Positions 26,957 to 35,143 of a stretch of DNA of 64,000 nucleotides are shown here, piece after piece. This stretch comes from Streptomyces sp. NRRL B-3428 (lineage in GTDB: Bacteria; Actinomycetota; Actinomycetes; Streptomycetales; Streptomycetaceae). The notes under the pieces were generated by a model, which was not told where the DNA came from, did not search any database, and saw only the letters and a program-made list of their open reading frames with translations. The stretch is taken from assembly GCA_000721375.1 (NCBI GenBank), contig JOGW01000002.1:496001-560000 (forward strand), read 5' to 3'. The position numbers were made by a program, and so were the translations under genes. Position 1 is the first letter of the stretch; each line of letters starts with the position of its first letter.

Positions 26957-27945
26957 AGTTGGGTCTTCTCCGAATTCCTGGCATTGTCCGTCTGCTCAAT
27001 GCCGGCCGGGACGTACCCGGTCTGGCCCTTCTTCGCGAGCTCTTCCAGGTGCTCCTGGTAGCGCTCCGGAGAAACGACCTTCACGTTGAACAGCATTCGG
27101 GAGTGGTCCACACCGCAGAGCTCGGCGCACTTGCCCATGAAGGTGCCCTCCTTGGAGGGGGTCACCTCGAAGACGTTGGTGTGGCCAGGGATGACGTCCT
27201 GCTTCATCAGGAACGGCACCACCCAGAAGGAGTGGATGACATCGCGGGAGGTCAGCACGAAGCGGACCTTCTCGCCCTTCGGCAGCCACAGCGTCGGACC
27301 CGGGTTGTTGTTCTGCGGGTTCCGCGTGCCCGGGGTGCCGACGTCGTAGACACCACCGGCGTTGGCCGGGAAGGCGTCCTTGTACTTGTCCGGGATGTCC
27401 TTGAGGTTCGGGTCCGTCTTGGCGTCACCGGTGACACCCGGCACGTCCTCGACGTAGTTGAAGCCCCAGCTCCACTGGAAGCCGACCACGTTCACCGTGT
27501 GGGCGGGCTTGTCGTCGAGAGCGAGAAGCTTCGTCTCGTCTCGCGCCGTGAAGTAGAAGAGCACCGAGACGATGATCAGCGGAACAACCGTGTACAGCGC
27601 CTCGATCGGCATGTTGTACCGGGTCTGCGGAGGTACCTCGACCTTGGTGCGGCTGCGCCGGTGGAAGATGACGCTCCACAGGATCAGACCCCAGACAAGG
27701 ACGCCGGTGGCAAGCGCTGCCGCCCACGAGCCCTGCCAGAGGGAGAGGATCCTGGGCGCCTCCTCCGTTACCGGGGTCGGCATACCGAGGCGAGGGAAGT
27801 CCTCGTATGTGCAACCTGTGGCGGTCGCCAGGATCAGGCCCGCAGTCAGCACCTGCGGCAGCTTCCGCCGCATCGGGCGCCGCGACGCGGGGGTACCGCC
27901 CGCGCCTTTCAGGCTGCGGGGGAGGTCGGAGCCGTTGGGACTCAC
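26953..27945 (-). CDS. ctaC: Cytochrome c oxidase subunit II
   Basis: 330-residue lipoprotein-type subunit: lipobox ATGC near residue 45, two transmembrane helices, and an extracytoplasmic CuA domain with ligands in RDVIHSFWV and [14 protein letters not shown]. It receives electrons from QcrC. An insertion rich in Asn/Pro/Gly lies between residues 185 and 220, as in other actinobacterial CtaC. GTG start at 27945 has GGAAGG about 7 bases upstream. First gene of ctaCDF. Confidence 0.96.
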   Translation of the reverse strand: MSPNGSDLPRSLKGAGGTPASRRPMRRKLPQVLTAGLILATATGCTYEDFPRLGMPTPVTEEAPRILSLWQGSWAAALATGVLVWGLILWSVIFHRRSRTKVEVPPQTRYNMPIEALYTVVPLIIVSVLFYFTARDETKLLALDDKPAHTVNVVGFQWSWGFNYVEDVPGVTGDAKTDPNLKDIPDKYKDAFPANAGGVYDVGTPGTRNPQNNNPGPTLWLPKGEKVRFVLTSRDVIHSFWVVPFLMKQDVIPGHTNVFEVTPSKEGTFMGKCAELCGVDHSRMLFNVKVVSPERYQEHLEELAKKGQTGYVPAGIEQTDNARNSEKTQL

Positions 27946-28211
27946 GTAGCGCCTTCCCGAGAGTCTCGCCCGCTCGACCGGGCTCGTCCGCGATACGTGG
28001 TCGGGCGCCGGCCCGTGTACGGGCAGGGGTTTGGATGTTTATGCGGACCAAACCCTACTGGACGCTATTTGGGGTCGCGCGGGGAGGGTGCCCAACGCGC
28101 CGAGCGTCGACCCGAAGGGGTGGAAAACCGCCCTTGAACAGGCAACTGACGGTCCCTCGACTCATACCGACAGTAAGTCGGCGGGCCCGTGGTCAGGCGG
28201 TCGGCGAGTGC

Positions 28212-28246
28212 ACCTGCAACCCCTCGTACGGACGAGGGGCGCAGGT
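28212..28246. promoter_or_regulatory. Two-tier hairpin before the desulfurase start
   Basis: ACCTGC (28212-28217) pairs with GCAGGT (28241-28246), and inside it CCCCTCGT (28220-28227) with ACGAGGGG (28232-28239). The hairpin ends 11 bases before the GTG start at 28258, so it could mask or mark the start of the message. The rest of the 312-base divergent gap (27946-28257) holds the two promoters, including a TAGGGT -10-like box (28052-28057, minus strand) for ctaC. No gene was seen. Confidence 0.5.
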
Positions 28247-28257
28247 AGCGTGATGAC

Positions 28258-29637
28258 GTGCCGTACTTCGATGCCGCTACCTCCGCTCCCCTGCACCCCG
28301 TCGCCAAGCAGGCCCTGCTCGCCGCGCTCGACGAGGGCTGGGCCGATCCCGCCCGGCTCTATCGCGAGGGACGCAGGGCCCGGCTGCTCCTCGACGCCGC
28401 ACGGGAGGCGGCGGCCGAGTCGGTGGGCTGCCGGCCGGACGAGCTGGTGTTCACCTCGTCGGGGACGCGGGCGCTGCACACCGGGATCGCGGGCGTGCTC
28501 GCCGGACGGCGGCGCGCCGGGCGTCACTTGATCGTGTCCGCGGTGGAGCACTCGGCGGTGCTCCATTCGGCCGCCGTCCATGAGGAGCAGGGCGGCGAGG
28601 TGACCGAGATCCCGGTGGACCGCGGTGGCCGGGTCGACGCTTCTTTGTTCGTACGGGCGCTGCGTGCGGACACCGCGCTGGCCTGTCTGCAGTCGGCCAA
28701 CCACGAGGTGGGCACGGTGCAGCCGGTGGCCGAGATCGCGGAGGTCTGCCGGGCCACCGGGGTGCCGCTGCTCGTGGACGCCGCGCAGTCACTCGCGTGG
28801 GGTCCGGTGGAGGGCGACTGGTCGGTGCTGACCGGCAGTGCGCACAAATGGGGCGGTCCGGCTGGTGTCGGTCTTATGGCCGTACGCAAGGGAGTGCGGT
28901 TCTCCGTCCAAGGACCCGTCGACGAGCGGGAGTCGGGGCGGGCGCCCGGGTTCGAGAATCTGCCGGCGATCGTGGCGGCGGCGGCCTCGCTGCGGGCCGT
29001 GCGGGCACAGGCGGCTCAAGAGGCCGTACGGCTCAGGGAGTTGACGGCGCTGATCCGGGCGCGGGTGCCGGAGCTCGTGGCGGATGTGGAGGTCGTGGGC
29101 GATCCCGAGCGGCGGCTGCCGCATGTCGTCACGTTCTCTTGTCTCTATGTCGACGGCGAGTCACTGCTGCACGAACTGGACCGGGCCGGGTTCTCCGTGT
29201 CGTCCGGCTCCTCGTGCACGAGCTCCACGCTCACGCCGAGCCATGTGCTCAAGGCGATGGGGGTGCTGAGCGAGGGGAACGTACGGGTCTCTCTGCCGCC
29301 GGGGACTTCGGGGGCGGAGGTCGAGCGGTTCCTCGACGTGCTGCCGGGCGCGGTCTCCTCCGTACGGGAGAAGCTGGGAGCGCCGGTGGGGGCGGGGGCC
29401 GCGACAGGGGTGAAGTCGCTGGTCCTGGACACGCTCGGCAAGCGCTGCCCGCTGCCGGTGATCGAGCTGGCCAAGGCGATCGGGCAGGTGGCGGTGGGCG
29501 GGACCGTGACCGTCGTCTCGGACGACGAGGTGGCCGAGCTGGACATCCGCGCGTGGTGCCATCTGCGCGAGCACGAGTTCGTGGGCGAGGAGCCGGCGGA
29601 CCAGGGCTGGGCGTATGTGGTCCGCCGGCTCAACTAG
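28258..29637 (+). CDS. Cysteine desulfurase fused to TusA-like sulfur carrier
   Basis: 459-residue two-domain protein. The first 370 residues are a class V PLP desulfurase: aspartate in LVDAAQSLAWGP, PLP lysine in GSAHKWGGP, active cysteine in SGSSCTSSTLTPSHVL. After a glycine/alanine linker, residues about 383-459 form a TusA/SirA domain whose persulfide cysteine is in GKRCPLPVIELAKAI. A donor and acceptor of persulfide sulfur are thus on one chain, so sulfur can be passed internally before going to Fe-S, tRNA thiolation or molybdenum/thiamine pathways. GTG start. Divergent from ctaCDF. Its stop is only 3 bases from the stop of the convergent PfkB gene. Confidence 0.9.
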   Translation: MPYFDAATSAPLHPVAKQALLAALDEGWADPARLYREGRRARLLLDAAREAAAESVGCRPDELVFTSSGTRALHTGIAGVLAGRRRAGRHLIVSAVEHSAVLHSAAVHEEQGGEVTEIPVDRGGRVDASLFVRALRADTALACLQSANHEVGTVQPVAEIAEVCRATGVPLLVDAAQSLAWGPVEGDWSVLTGSAHKWGGPAGVGLMAVRKGVRFSVQGPVDERESGRAPGFENLPAIVAAAASLRAVRAQAAQEAVRLRELTALIRARVPELVADVEVVGDPERRLPHVVTFSCLYVDGESLLHELDRAGFSVSSGSSCTSSTLTPSHVLKAMGVLSEGNVRVSLPPGTSGAEVERFLDVLPGAVSSVREKLGAPVGAGAATGVKSLVLDTLGKRCPLPVIELAKAIGQVAVGGTVTVVSDDEVAELDIRAWCHLREHEFVGEEPADQGWAYVVRRLN

Positions 29638-29640
29638 CCG

Positions 29641-30615
29641 CTAGGCGAGGTGCTGCTTGACCTCGGCGGCCGCGTCGAACCCGTACGCCTTGGTGAAGCG
29701 GTCCATGAAGTGGGCGCGGCGCAGGGTGTACTCCTGCGTGCCGAGGGTCTCGATGACCAGGGTCGCGAGCATGCAGCCGATCTGCGCGGCGCGCTCCAGG
29801 GAGACACCCCAGGACAGGCCGGACAGGAAGCCCGCGCGGAACGCGTCGCCGACGCCGGTCGGGTCGACCTTGGCGTCCTCCTCCGGGCAGGCGACCTCGA
29901 TCACCGGCTCGCCCACGCGCTCGATGCGCACACCGCGCGAGCCGAGGGTGGTGACGCGGTGGCCGACCCGGCCGAGGATCTCCTCCTCGGTCCAGCCGGT
30001 CTTCGACTCGATGAGCCCCTTCTCGTACTCGTTGGAGAAGAGGTAGGTGGCACCGTCGAGCAGCGTGCGGATCTCGTCGCCGTCCATGCGCGCGATCTGC
30101 TGCGAGAAGTCGGCGGCGAAGGGGATCTCGCGGGAGCGGCACTCCTCGGTGTGGCGGAGCATCGCCTCCGGGTCGTCCGCGCCGATCAGGACCAGGTCGA
30201 GACCGCCCACGCGGTCGGCGACCGTCTTCAGCTCGATCAGCCGGGCCTCGCTCATCGCGCCCGTGTAGAAGGAGCCGATCTGGTTGTGGTCCTTGTCCGT
30301 GGTGCACACGAAGCGGGCGGTGTGCAGCGTCTCGGAGATACGGACCGAGGCGGTGTCGACGCCGTGCCGGTCGAGCCAGGCGCGGTACTCGTCGAAGTCG
30401 GAGCCGGCCGCGCCGACGAGGACCGGAGCGGTGCCGAGCTGTCCCATACCGAAGCAGATGTTCGCCGCGACACCGCCCCGGCGGACGTCGAGGTTGTCGA
30501 CGAGGAAGGAGAGGGAGACCGTGTGCAGCTGGTCCGCGACCAACTGGTCGGCGAAACGGCCGGGGAAGGTCATCAGGTGGTCGGTGGCGATGGAGCCGGT
30601 GACTGCGATACGCAC
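29641..30615 (-). CDS. PfkB-family carbohydrate/nucleoside kinase, adenosine-kinase-like
   Basis: 324-residue ribokinase-fold enzyme. Sugar-binding signature GGVAANICFGMGQLG is near residue 45 and the catalytic signature DPTGVGDAFRAGF near residue 250, with the base aspartate in TGVGDAF. The same gene position next to ctaC in mycobacteria is an adenosine kinase, which suggests phosphorylation of adenosine or a related nucleoside, but the substrate cannot be read from sequence. GTG start at 30615 is set by AGGAG 9 bases upstream. Confidence 0.86.
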   Translation of the reverse strand: MRIAVTGSIATDHLMTFPGRFADQLVADQLHTVSLSFLVDNLDVRRGGVAANICFGMGQLGTAPVLVGAAGSDFDEYRAWLDRHGVDTASVRISETLHTARFVCTTDKDHNQIGSFYTGAMSEARLIELKTVADRVGGLDLVLIGADDPEAMLRHTEECRSREIPFAADFSQQIARMDGDEIRTLLDGATYLFSNEYEKGLIESKTGWTEEEILGRVGHRVTTLGSRGVRIERVGEPVIEVACPEEDAKVDPTGVGDAFRAGFLSGLSWGVSLERAAQIGCMLATLVIETLGTQEYTLRRAHFMDRFTKAYGFDAAAEVKQHLA

Positions 30616-30780
30616 GACGGGAGTCTCCTGGCGTGGGCTGGGGTTGACACTCAACGCTACCGGGAAGTTGCCGTATCTCTGAACCAGTCGGGACAGTCCG
30701 GGCGGCGCCCACGGCGACCTGGTGAAATTACCGGAAAGTAGGGGTTTTTCTGGCGGGTGCGACGTGCGTACGGTGCGGAT

Positions 30781-30984
30781 ATGTCGAAGCACATGGCGCC
30801 TGCGCCCACCTCCTCGGACTTCACTCTGAAGCAGCTGCAGGGGGACTGCGCCCGGATGGTGCCGCACTGGGCGGCGCCCCAGGCCTCCGCCGCCTCCCCC
30901 GTGCCGCCCTCGCACATCCATGGGATCGTCGTGCCACCGAAGTCCGCACGGCTCCTTGACGCGATGTCCGAGTACGGGGACTGA
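30781..30984 (+). CDS. Small uncharacterised protein
   Basis: 67-residue protein starting MSKHMAPAPTSSDFTLKQLQ. No signal peptide, membrane segment or known motif. It has a helix-forming first half and a Pro/His-containing second half (PPSHIHGIVVPP). It lies alone between a kinase and a membrane-anchored protein, with no clear Shine-Dalgarno, and may be translated from a near-leaderless message. Function unknown; existence is moderately supported by its ordinary amino-acid composition. Confidence 0.5.
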   Translation: MSKHMAPAPTSSDFTLKQLQGDCARMVPHWAAPQASAASPVPPSHIHGIVVPPKSARLLDAMSEYGD

Positions 30985-31114
30985 GCCTTCCGGTCCGCGC
31001 ACCCGTAGTCGCCAGGGAACCGAACACTTCCTCGGACCGTCCCACTGTCGATCCCCCGTCGTGGGGAGACGGCATACGGCTCGGGACGCCCGGCCCTGGT
31101 GAAGGAGTTCTGTC

Positions 31115-32599
31115 GTGAGCACCGATGGCATGGATGAGGAAACCCGCAGGCCGCGCTCGCGCCTGGTGGTGGCCTCGGTCGCGGCGGCGGTGCTGCTCGC
31201 GGGCGGCGGCGGTGCGTATCTGGCCACCGCTTCGTCGGACGGCGCGCGCGGGGATTCCGGTGCGCCTGCCGGTGACGGCACTCCTCCCCCGTTGACGCTT
31301 GACGGCTATACGGCCGCGTCCGGTGTGGCCCCGGGTGAACCGGCGCCCGGCGGCTCGAAGTTCACCGCTCGGGGTGAACTGCCGAAGGCGCCCGAGTCCG
31401 CTGCGGTGTACCGCTCCTCGGGTGAGGTGTCCGAGGAGCAGGTCGCCAAGCTCGCCAAGGCGCTGAAGGTGCCGGGTGAGGTCAGGTCCGAGGGCGCCGA
31501 GTGGCGGGTCGGCAGCGGAAAGAACGCACCTCTGCTGACCGTGACCAAGCAGGCTCCCGGGACGTGGACGTACGGTGCGCTCGTCGCGGACGACGAGACC
31601 TGTCCGCGCGAGGGCGGCTGCGACAAGCCCGTCGGTTCATCGGGTCTTGCCAACCTGCCGTCGGTCGACGAGGCGACGGCGAAGGCCGCGGCCGCTCCCG
31701 TGCTCAAGGCGCTCGGCCAGGACGACGCGAAGCTCGACGCGCGACAGACGATGGGCGCGGCCCGTGCGGTCAACGCGGACCCGGTGGTGGGCGGGCTGCC
31801 CACCTACGGCGTCTCGACCGGGATCCAGGTCGGCCCGGATGGTGAAATCTCCGGTGCGAGCGGGCAGTTGGCGAAGCCGGTCAAGGGGGCCGAGTATCCG
31901 GTGATCAGCGCGGAGGAAGCGCTGAAGCAGCTCAACTCGGCGCCGTCCGGGTTGGCACCCGGGCAGATCGGGGGCTGCGCCAGCGCCGTACCGCATCAGG
32001 ACGATCTGACCGTCGGTGAGCCGCAGCAGCCCTGCGACCCCGGGGCCGCGCCCAAGCCGCCCAAGCCCCAGCAGGTGAAGGTGGAGTCCGCGGTGCTCGG
32101 GCTTGCCGCGTACTACGAGAAGGGGCGGCAGGTTCTCGTGCCGTCATGGCTGTTCGAGATCGGCGGTCCGCAGCGGGTGACCGTGACGTATCCGGCGGTG
32201 GAGAAGCAGTACCTGCGCTCCCCCGCGCCGCTGCCCTCCGACGAGCCGACCGCTGCCCCCTCGGCATCCGCCCCGCCGGTCACGGAGGACCCCGTGGAGC
32301 CTGCTCCGGACCAGCCGGGCGGTGGGTCCACCGAGCCGCGGAGCGTGCACGTCGAGTCGTACAGCGCCTCGGACCGTACGCTCACCGTGCGCTTCTGGGG
32401 CGGGGTGTGCAGTGACTACTCGGCATCGGTGAAGGAGAGCGGCGACCGGGTCGAGGTGACCGTGACCGAGTCGCCTCAGGAGCCCGGGAAGTACTGCATC
32501 ATGATCGCCAAGGAGCTGACGGAGACGGTGCAGCTGGATCAGCCGCTGGGTGACCGGGAGGTCCTCGGAGCGGACGGGGCCGCGATTCCGGCGAAGTGA
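31115..32599 (+). CDS. Membrane-anchored extracellular protein of unknown function
   Basis: 494 residues: short cytoplasmic head rich in Arg/Glu, one transmembrane segment (about 18-40, ending GGGGAYLATA), then a large extracytoplasmic part. The exported part has a Ser/Gly-rich stalk, an alpha/beta region (about 80-370) and a Pro/Ser/Thr-rich linker (about 370-420) before a C-terminal beta-rich domain holding two cysteines (GGVCSDY and GKYCIMI). Four further cysteines in the middle (DETCPREGGC and the pair GGCAS/QPC) may form disulfides. GTG start with GAAGGAG upstream. No family was recognised. A cell-envelope role is inference. Confidence 0.75.
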   Translation: MSTDGMDEETRRPRSRLVVASVAAAVLLAGGGGAYLATASSDGARGDSGAPAGDGTPPPLTLDGYTAASGVAPGEPAPGGSKFTARGELPKAPESAAVYRSSGEVSEEQVAKLAKALKVPGEVRSEGAEWRVGSGKNAPLLTVTKQAPGTWTYGALVADDETCPREGGCDKPVGSSGLANLPSVDEATAKAAAAPVLKALGQDDAKLDARQTMGAARAVNADPVVGGLPTYGVSTGIQVGPDGEISGASGQLAKPVKGAEYPVISAEEALKQLNSAPSGLAPGQIGGCASAVPHQDDLTVGEPQQPCDPGAAPKPPKPQQVKVESAVLGLAAYYEKGRQVLVPSWLFEIGGPQRVTVTYPAVEKQYLRSPAPLPSDEPTAAPSASAPPVTEDPVEPAPDQPGGGSTEPRSVHVESYSASDRTLTVRFWGGVCSDYSASVKESGDRVEVTVTESPQEPGKYCIMIAKELTETVQLDQPLGDREVLGADGAAIPAK

Positions 32600-32618
32600 C
32601 CCGGCTCCGGCGGGGACT

Positions 32619-32678
32619 CGGCTTTCCGGGGCTCGGCTCTCCGGGAATCGGCTCTCCGGGAATCGGCTCTCCGATACG
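32619..32678. repeat. 15-base tandem repeat, four units
   Basis: Four consecutive units of the form CGGCTCTCCGGGAAT (32619-32633, 32634-32648, 32649-32663, 32664-32678). The second and third are identical and the outer two diverge. They run up to the terminator stem, in the 3' untranslated region of the upstream gene. Confidence 0.85.
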
Positions 32679-32722
32679 CGCCGAAGGGCGGCACCCCGCA
32701 GGTGGGGTGCCGCCCTTCGGCG
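32679..32722. terminator. Bidirectional terminator, 19-bp stem
   Basis: 32679-32697 pairs exactly with 32704-32722 around GCAGGT, extended by GATA/TATC outside a bulge. It separates convergent genes ending at 32599 and 32742. Confidence 0.9.
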
Positions 32723-32741
32723 TATCGCTGTGGGTTCAGAC

Positions 32742-33101
32742 TTAGCTGAACGAGTCGCCGCAGGCGCAGGAGCCGGTGGCGTTGGGGTTGTCGATCGTGA
32801 AGCCCTGCTTCTCGATGGTGTCGACGAAGTCGATCGAGGCGCCGCCCAGGTACGGGGCGCTCATCCGGTCGGTGACGACCTTCACGCCGCCGTCGAACTC
32901 CTTGACGACATCGCCGTCGAGCGAGCGCTCGTCGAAGAACAGCTGGTAGCGCAGGCCGGAGCAGCCGCCGGGCTGGACCGCGACACGCAGAGCCAGGTCG
33001 TCACGGCCTTCCTGGTCCAGCAGAGCCTTGACCTTGGAGGCGGCGGCGTCGGACAGGATGATGCCGTCGCTCACGGTGGTCTTCTCGTCCTGAACGGACA
33101 T
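32742..33101 (-). CDS. erpA: A-type iron-sulfur insertion protein, ErpA/IscA-like
   Basis: 119-residue HesB/YadR/IscA protein that carries or transfers Fe-S clusters to target enzymes. The three conserved cysteines are in QPGGCSGLRY and in the C-terminal GSCACGD. It lies beside nadA, which encodes a [4Fe-4S] enzyme, and close to a desulfurase-TusA fusion, so it fits an Fe-S supply role. The same gene occupies this position in mycobacteria. ATG at 33101 has GGGAGA about 9 bases upstream. Confidence 0.9.
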   Translation of the reverse strand: MSVQDEKTTVSDGIILSDAAASKVKALLDQEGRDDLALRVAVQPGGCSGLRYQLFFDERSLDGDVVKEFDGGVKVVTDRMSAPYLGGASIDFVDTIEKQGFTIDNPNATGSCACGDSFS

Positions 33102-33262
33102 CTACATCTCTCCCGGGTAGTACGGAGACTGCTTCCGCTTTGGCCAACCTTGGTGTGCGCCGATTCATTCCGGCGCGCGGCCTTGCTCTTTTCATGCTCG
33201 CACACCGGGGGTGCATCGGGCACGGGGCCGTAGACGCTGGGGACGCGCGAGGACGCGGGATG

Positions 33263-33333
33263 CGTCACATCGACGACATCCGGCATCGTCAATCTGACGT
33301 GAAGCGGTTATGATAGATAGCGTCAATTCGACG
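33263..33333 (+). promoter_or_regulatory. Triple inverted-repeat element in nadA promoter
   Basis: Three 13-base CGTC-N5-GACG elements: 33263-33275, 33287-33299 and 33321-33333. The second and third share CGTCAAT. A TATGAT -10 box lies at 33309-33314 between them, so the third element covers the likely transcription start. It looks like a repressor site; the regulator is unknown. Confidence 0.5.
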
Positions 33334-33387
33334 AAAAGCATGCCCGGACGGTGGGTGTGCCCGCCGGAAGAAGAAAGGGTGCGTGAC

Positions 33388-34578
33388 GTGACCACGGCCC
33401 AGGACCTTGCCAAGACCTTTGAGCCGCAGCCGACTCCGCTCGCCCTCCTGCTGCTCGGCCGCGAAGCCGACCCCAAGAGCGAGCGCGGCGTGGACTGCCC
33501 CGGCGACCTCCCGTCCCCCTCCGACCCGGACCTGGTCGAGCGCGCCCGCGCGGCCAAGGAGAAGCTCGGAGACAAGGTCTTCGTGCTCGGGCACCACTAC
33601 CAGCGTGACGAGGTCATCCAGTTCGCCGACGTCACCGGTGACTCCTTCAAGCTCGCGCGTGACGCCGCCGCCAAGCCGGAGGCCGAGTACATCGTGTTCT
33701 GCGGTGTGCACTTCATGGCCGAGTCCGCGGACATCCTGACCGGTGACGACCAGAAGGTCGTGCTTCCCGACCTCGCCGCCGGCTGCTCGATGGCCGACAT
33801 GGCCACCGCCGAGCAGGTAGCCGAGTGCTGGGACGTGCTGACCGAGGCCGGCATCGCCGAGCAGGTCGTGCCGGTGAGCTACATGAACTCCTCGGCCGAC
33901 ATCAAGGCCTTCACCGGCAAGCACGGCGGCACCATCTGCACCTCGTCCAACGCGAAGAAGGCCCTGGACTGGGCCTTCGAGCAGGGCGAGAAGGTGCTCT
34001 TCCTGCCGGACCAGCACCTCGGCCGCAACACCGCCGTGCGCGACATGGGGATGTCCCTCGAGGACTGTGTCCTCTACAACCCGCACAAGCCGAACGGCGG
34101 GCTGACCACCGAAGAGCTGCGCAACGCGAAGATGATCCTGTGGCGCGGGCACTGCTCGGTGCACGGCCGGTTCAGCCTGGACAGCGTGAACGACGTGCGT
34201 GAGCGGATCCCGGGCGTCAACGTCCTCGTGCACCCCGAGTGCAAGCACGAGGTCGTCGCGGCCGCGGACTACGTGGGCTCGACGGAGTACATCATCCGGA
34301 CCCTTGAGGCCGCCCCGGCCGGCTCCAAGTGGGCCATCGGCACCGAGCTCAACCTGGTGCGGCGCCTGGCCAACCGTTTCGCCGCCGAGGACAAGGAAGT
34401 GGTCTTCCTCGACAAGACGGTCTGCTTCTGCTCGACCATGAACCGGATCGATCTGCCGCATCTCGTATGGACGCTCGAGTCCCTGGCGGACGGCAAGCTG
34501 GTCAACCGGATCCAGGTCGACAAGGAGACGGAGAGCTTCGCGAAGCTGGCCCTCGAGCGGATGCTCGCGCTGCCGTAG
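33388..34578 (+). CDS. nadA: Quinolinate synthase
   Basis: Condenses iminoaspartate with dihydroxyacetone phosphate to quinolinate in NAD synthesis, using an oxygen-sensitive [4Fe-4S] cluster. 396 residues, the longer actinobacterial type. Recognisable are GHHYQRDEVIQFADVTGDS, PDLAAGCSMADM, DQHLGRNTA, the HPECKHEV cysteine and FCSTMNRID. The GTG at 33388 has AAAGG about 9 bases upstream; a GTG three codons earlier is too close to it and the first in-frame ATG (33310) is inside the -10 box. nadB and nadC are not adjacent here. Confidence 0.95.
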   Translation: MTTAQDLAKTFEPQPTPLALLLLGREADPKSERGVDCPGDLPSPSDPDLVERARAAKEKLGDKVFVLGHHYQRDEVIQFADVTGDSFKLARDAAAKPEAEYIVFCGVHFMAESADILTGDDQKVVLPDLAAGCSMADMATAEQVAECWDVLTEAGIAEQVVPVSYMNSSADIKAFTGKHGGTICTSSNAKKALDWAFEQGEKVLFLPDQHLGRNTAVRDMGMSLEDCVLYNPHKPNGGLTTEELRNAKMILWRGHCSVHGRFSLDSVNDVRERIPGVNVLVHPECKHEVVAAADYVGSTEYIIRTLEAAPAGSKWAIGTELNLVRRLANRFAAEDKEVVFLDKTVCFCSTMNRIDLPHLVWTLESLADGKLVNRIQVDKETESFAKLALERMLALP

Positions 34579-34593
34579 CGTTCGCCGCATGAG

Positions 34594-34625
34594 CGGGCGG
34601 GGCACGGGATCCCGTGCCCCGCCCG
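34594..34625. terminator. Bidirectional terminator, 15-bp stem
   Basis: 34594-34608 pairs exactly with 34611-34625 around AT, between nadA and the convergent small gene ending at 34629. Confidence 0.88.
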
Positions 34626-34628
34626 TCG

Positions 34629-34958
34629 TCATGTCCCGTCGGCGGCGGTGGCCGCCGCGGGCGGGAAGAGCGCGGCCATCTGGTCGATGGCCTCCGGGCC
34701 GTAGCCGACCGAACCGACCGGCACCTTTCCCTCGACCGCCTCGATCACCTTGGCGGTCCACAACGGACCGAATCCGCCGCACAGTTCGATGAGCTGGACA
34801 CCCTCCTCCACCATGGCGGCCGCCACGGCGAGCGCTCCGGCCGGTTCGGGCACGGCCACGACCAGGGTCCTGAATCCGTCGCGCTCGATGACCGCGCGGT
34901 CGGTGGCCGGGTCCATGCCCCGGCCGGTGAAGATGAATCCGAAGCTGTCGAGCGCCAT
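34629..34958 (-). CDS. Conserved protein of unknown function, DUF6506-like
   Basis: 109-residue cytoplasmic protein with an alternating alpha/beta pattern: FIFTGRGMDPATDR, the hydrophobic strand TLVVAVPEP, and the striking motif GVQLIELCGGFGPLWTAKV, which I associate with the DUF6506 family (from memory). No catalytic residues can be assigned, although the single cysteine in ELCGGFG is conserved in sequences I recall. Its stop is 3 bases from the terminator shared with nadA. Confidence 0.72.
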   Translation of the reverse strand: MALDSFGFIFTGRGMDPATDRAVIERDGFRTLVVAVPEPAGALAVAAAMVEEGVQLIELCGGFGPLWTAKVIEAVEGKVPVGSVGYGPEAIDQMAALFPPAAATAADGT

Positions 34959-35084
34959 ATGTGCCCACGTCCTTCCCTGCGGGTTGAGGGCGGGAAGCTA
35001 GCCCGCACCGCCGGACATCTCAACGCGTTCCAACGGTGAGGCAGGTCATAGGAGTTCGGAGCCTCAAGGGAATCGGAGCCTTAC

Positions 35085-35124
35085 GTGAAAGGGGGCGCCC
35101 TCCGCAGCGGAGAGCGCCCCCCTT
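35085..35124 (-). terminator. Terminator of the RND exporter gene
   Basis: GAAAGGGGGCGC (35085-35096) pairs with the complementary segment ending CCCTTTC (35112-35124), with an inner CTCCG/GGAG stem. It lies 19 bases after the stop at 35144. Confidence 0.8.
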
Positions 35125-35143
35125 TCGGCAGGGTGCGGTGCCG

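Noticed and set aside
33310..33387. ATG at 33310 as the start of nadA
   Set aside because: It lies within the TATGAT -10 box; the GTG at 33388 has the ribosome site.
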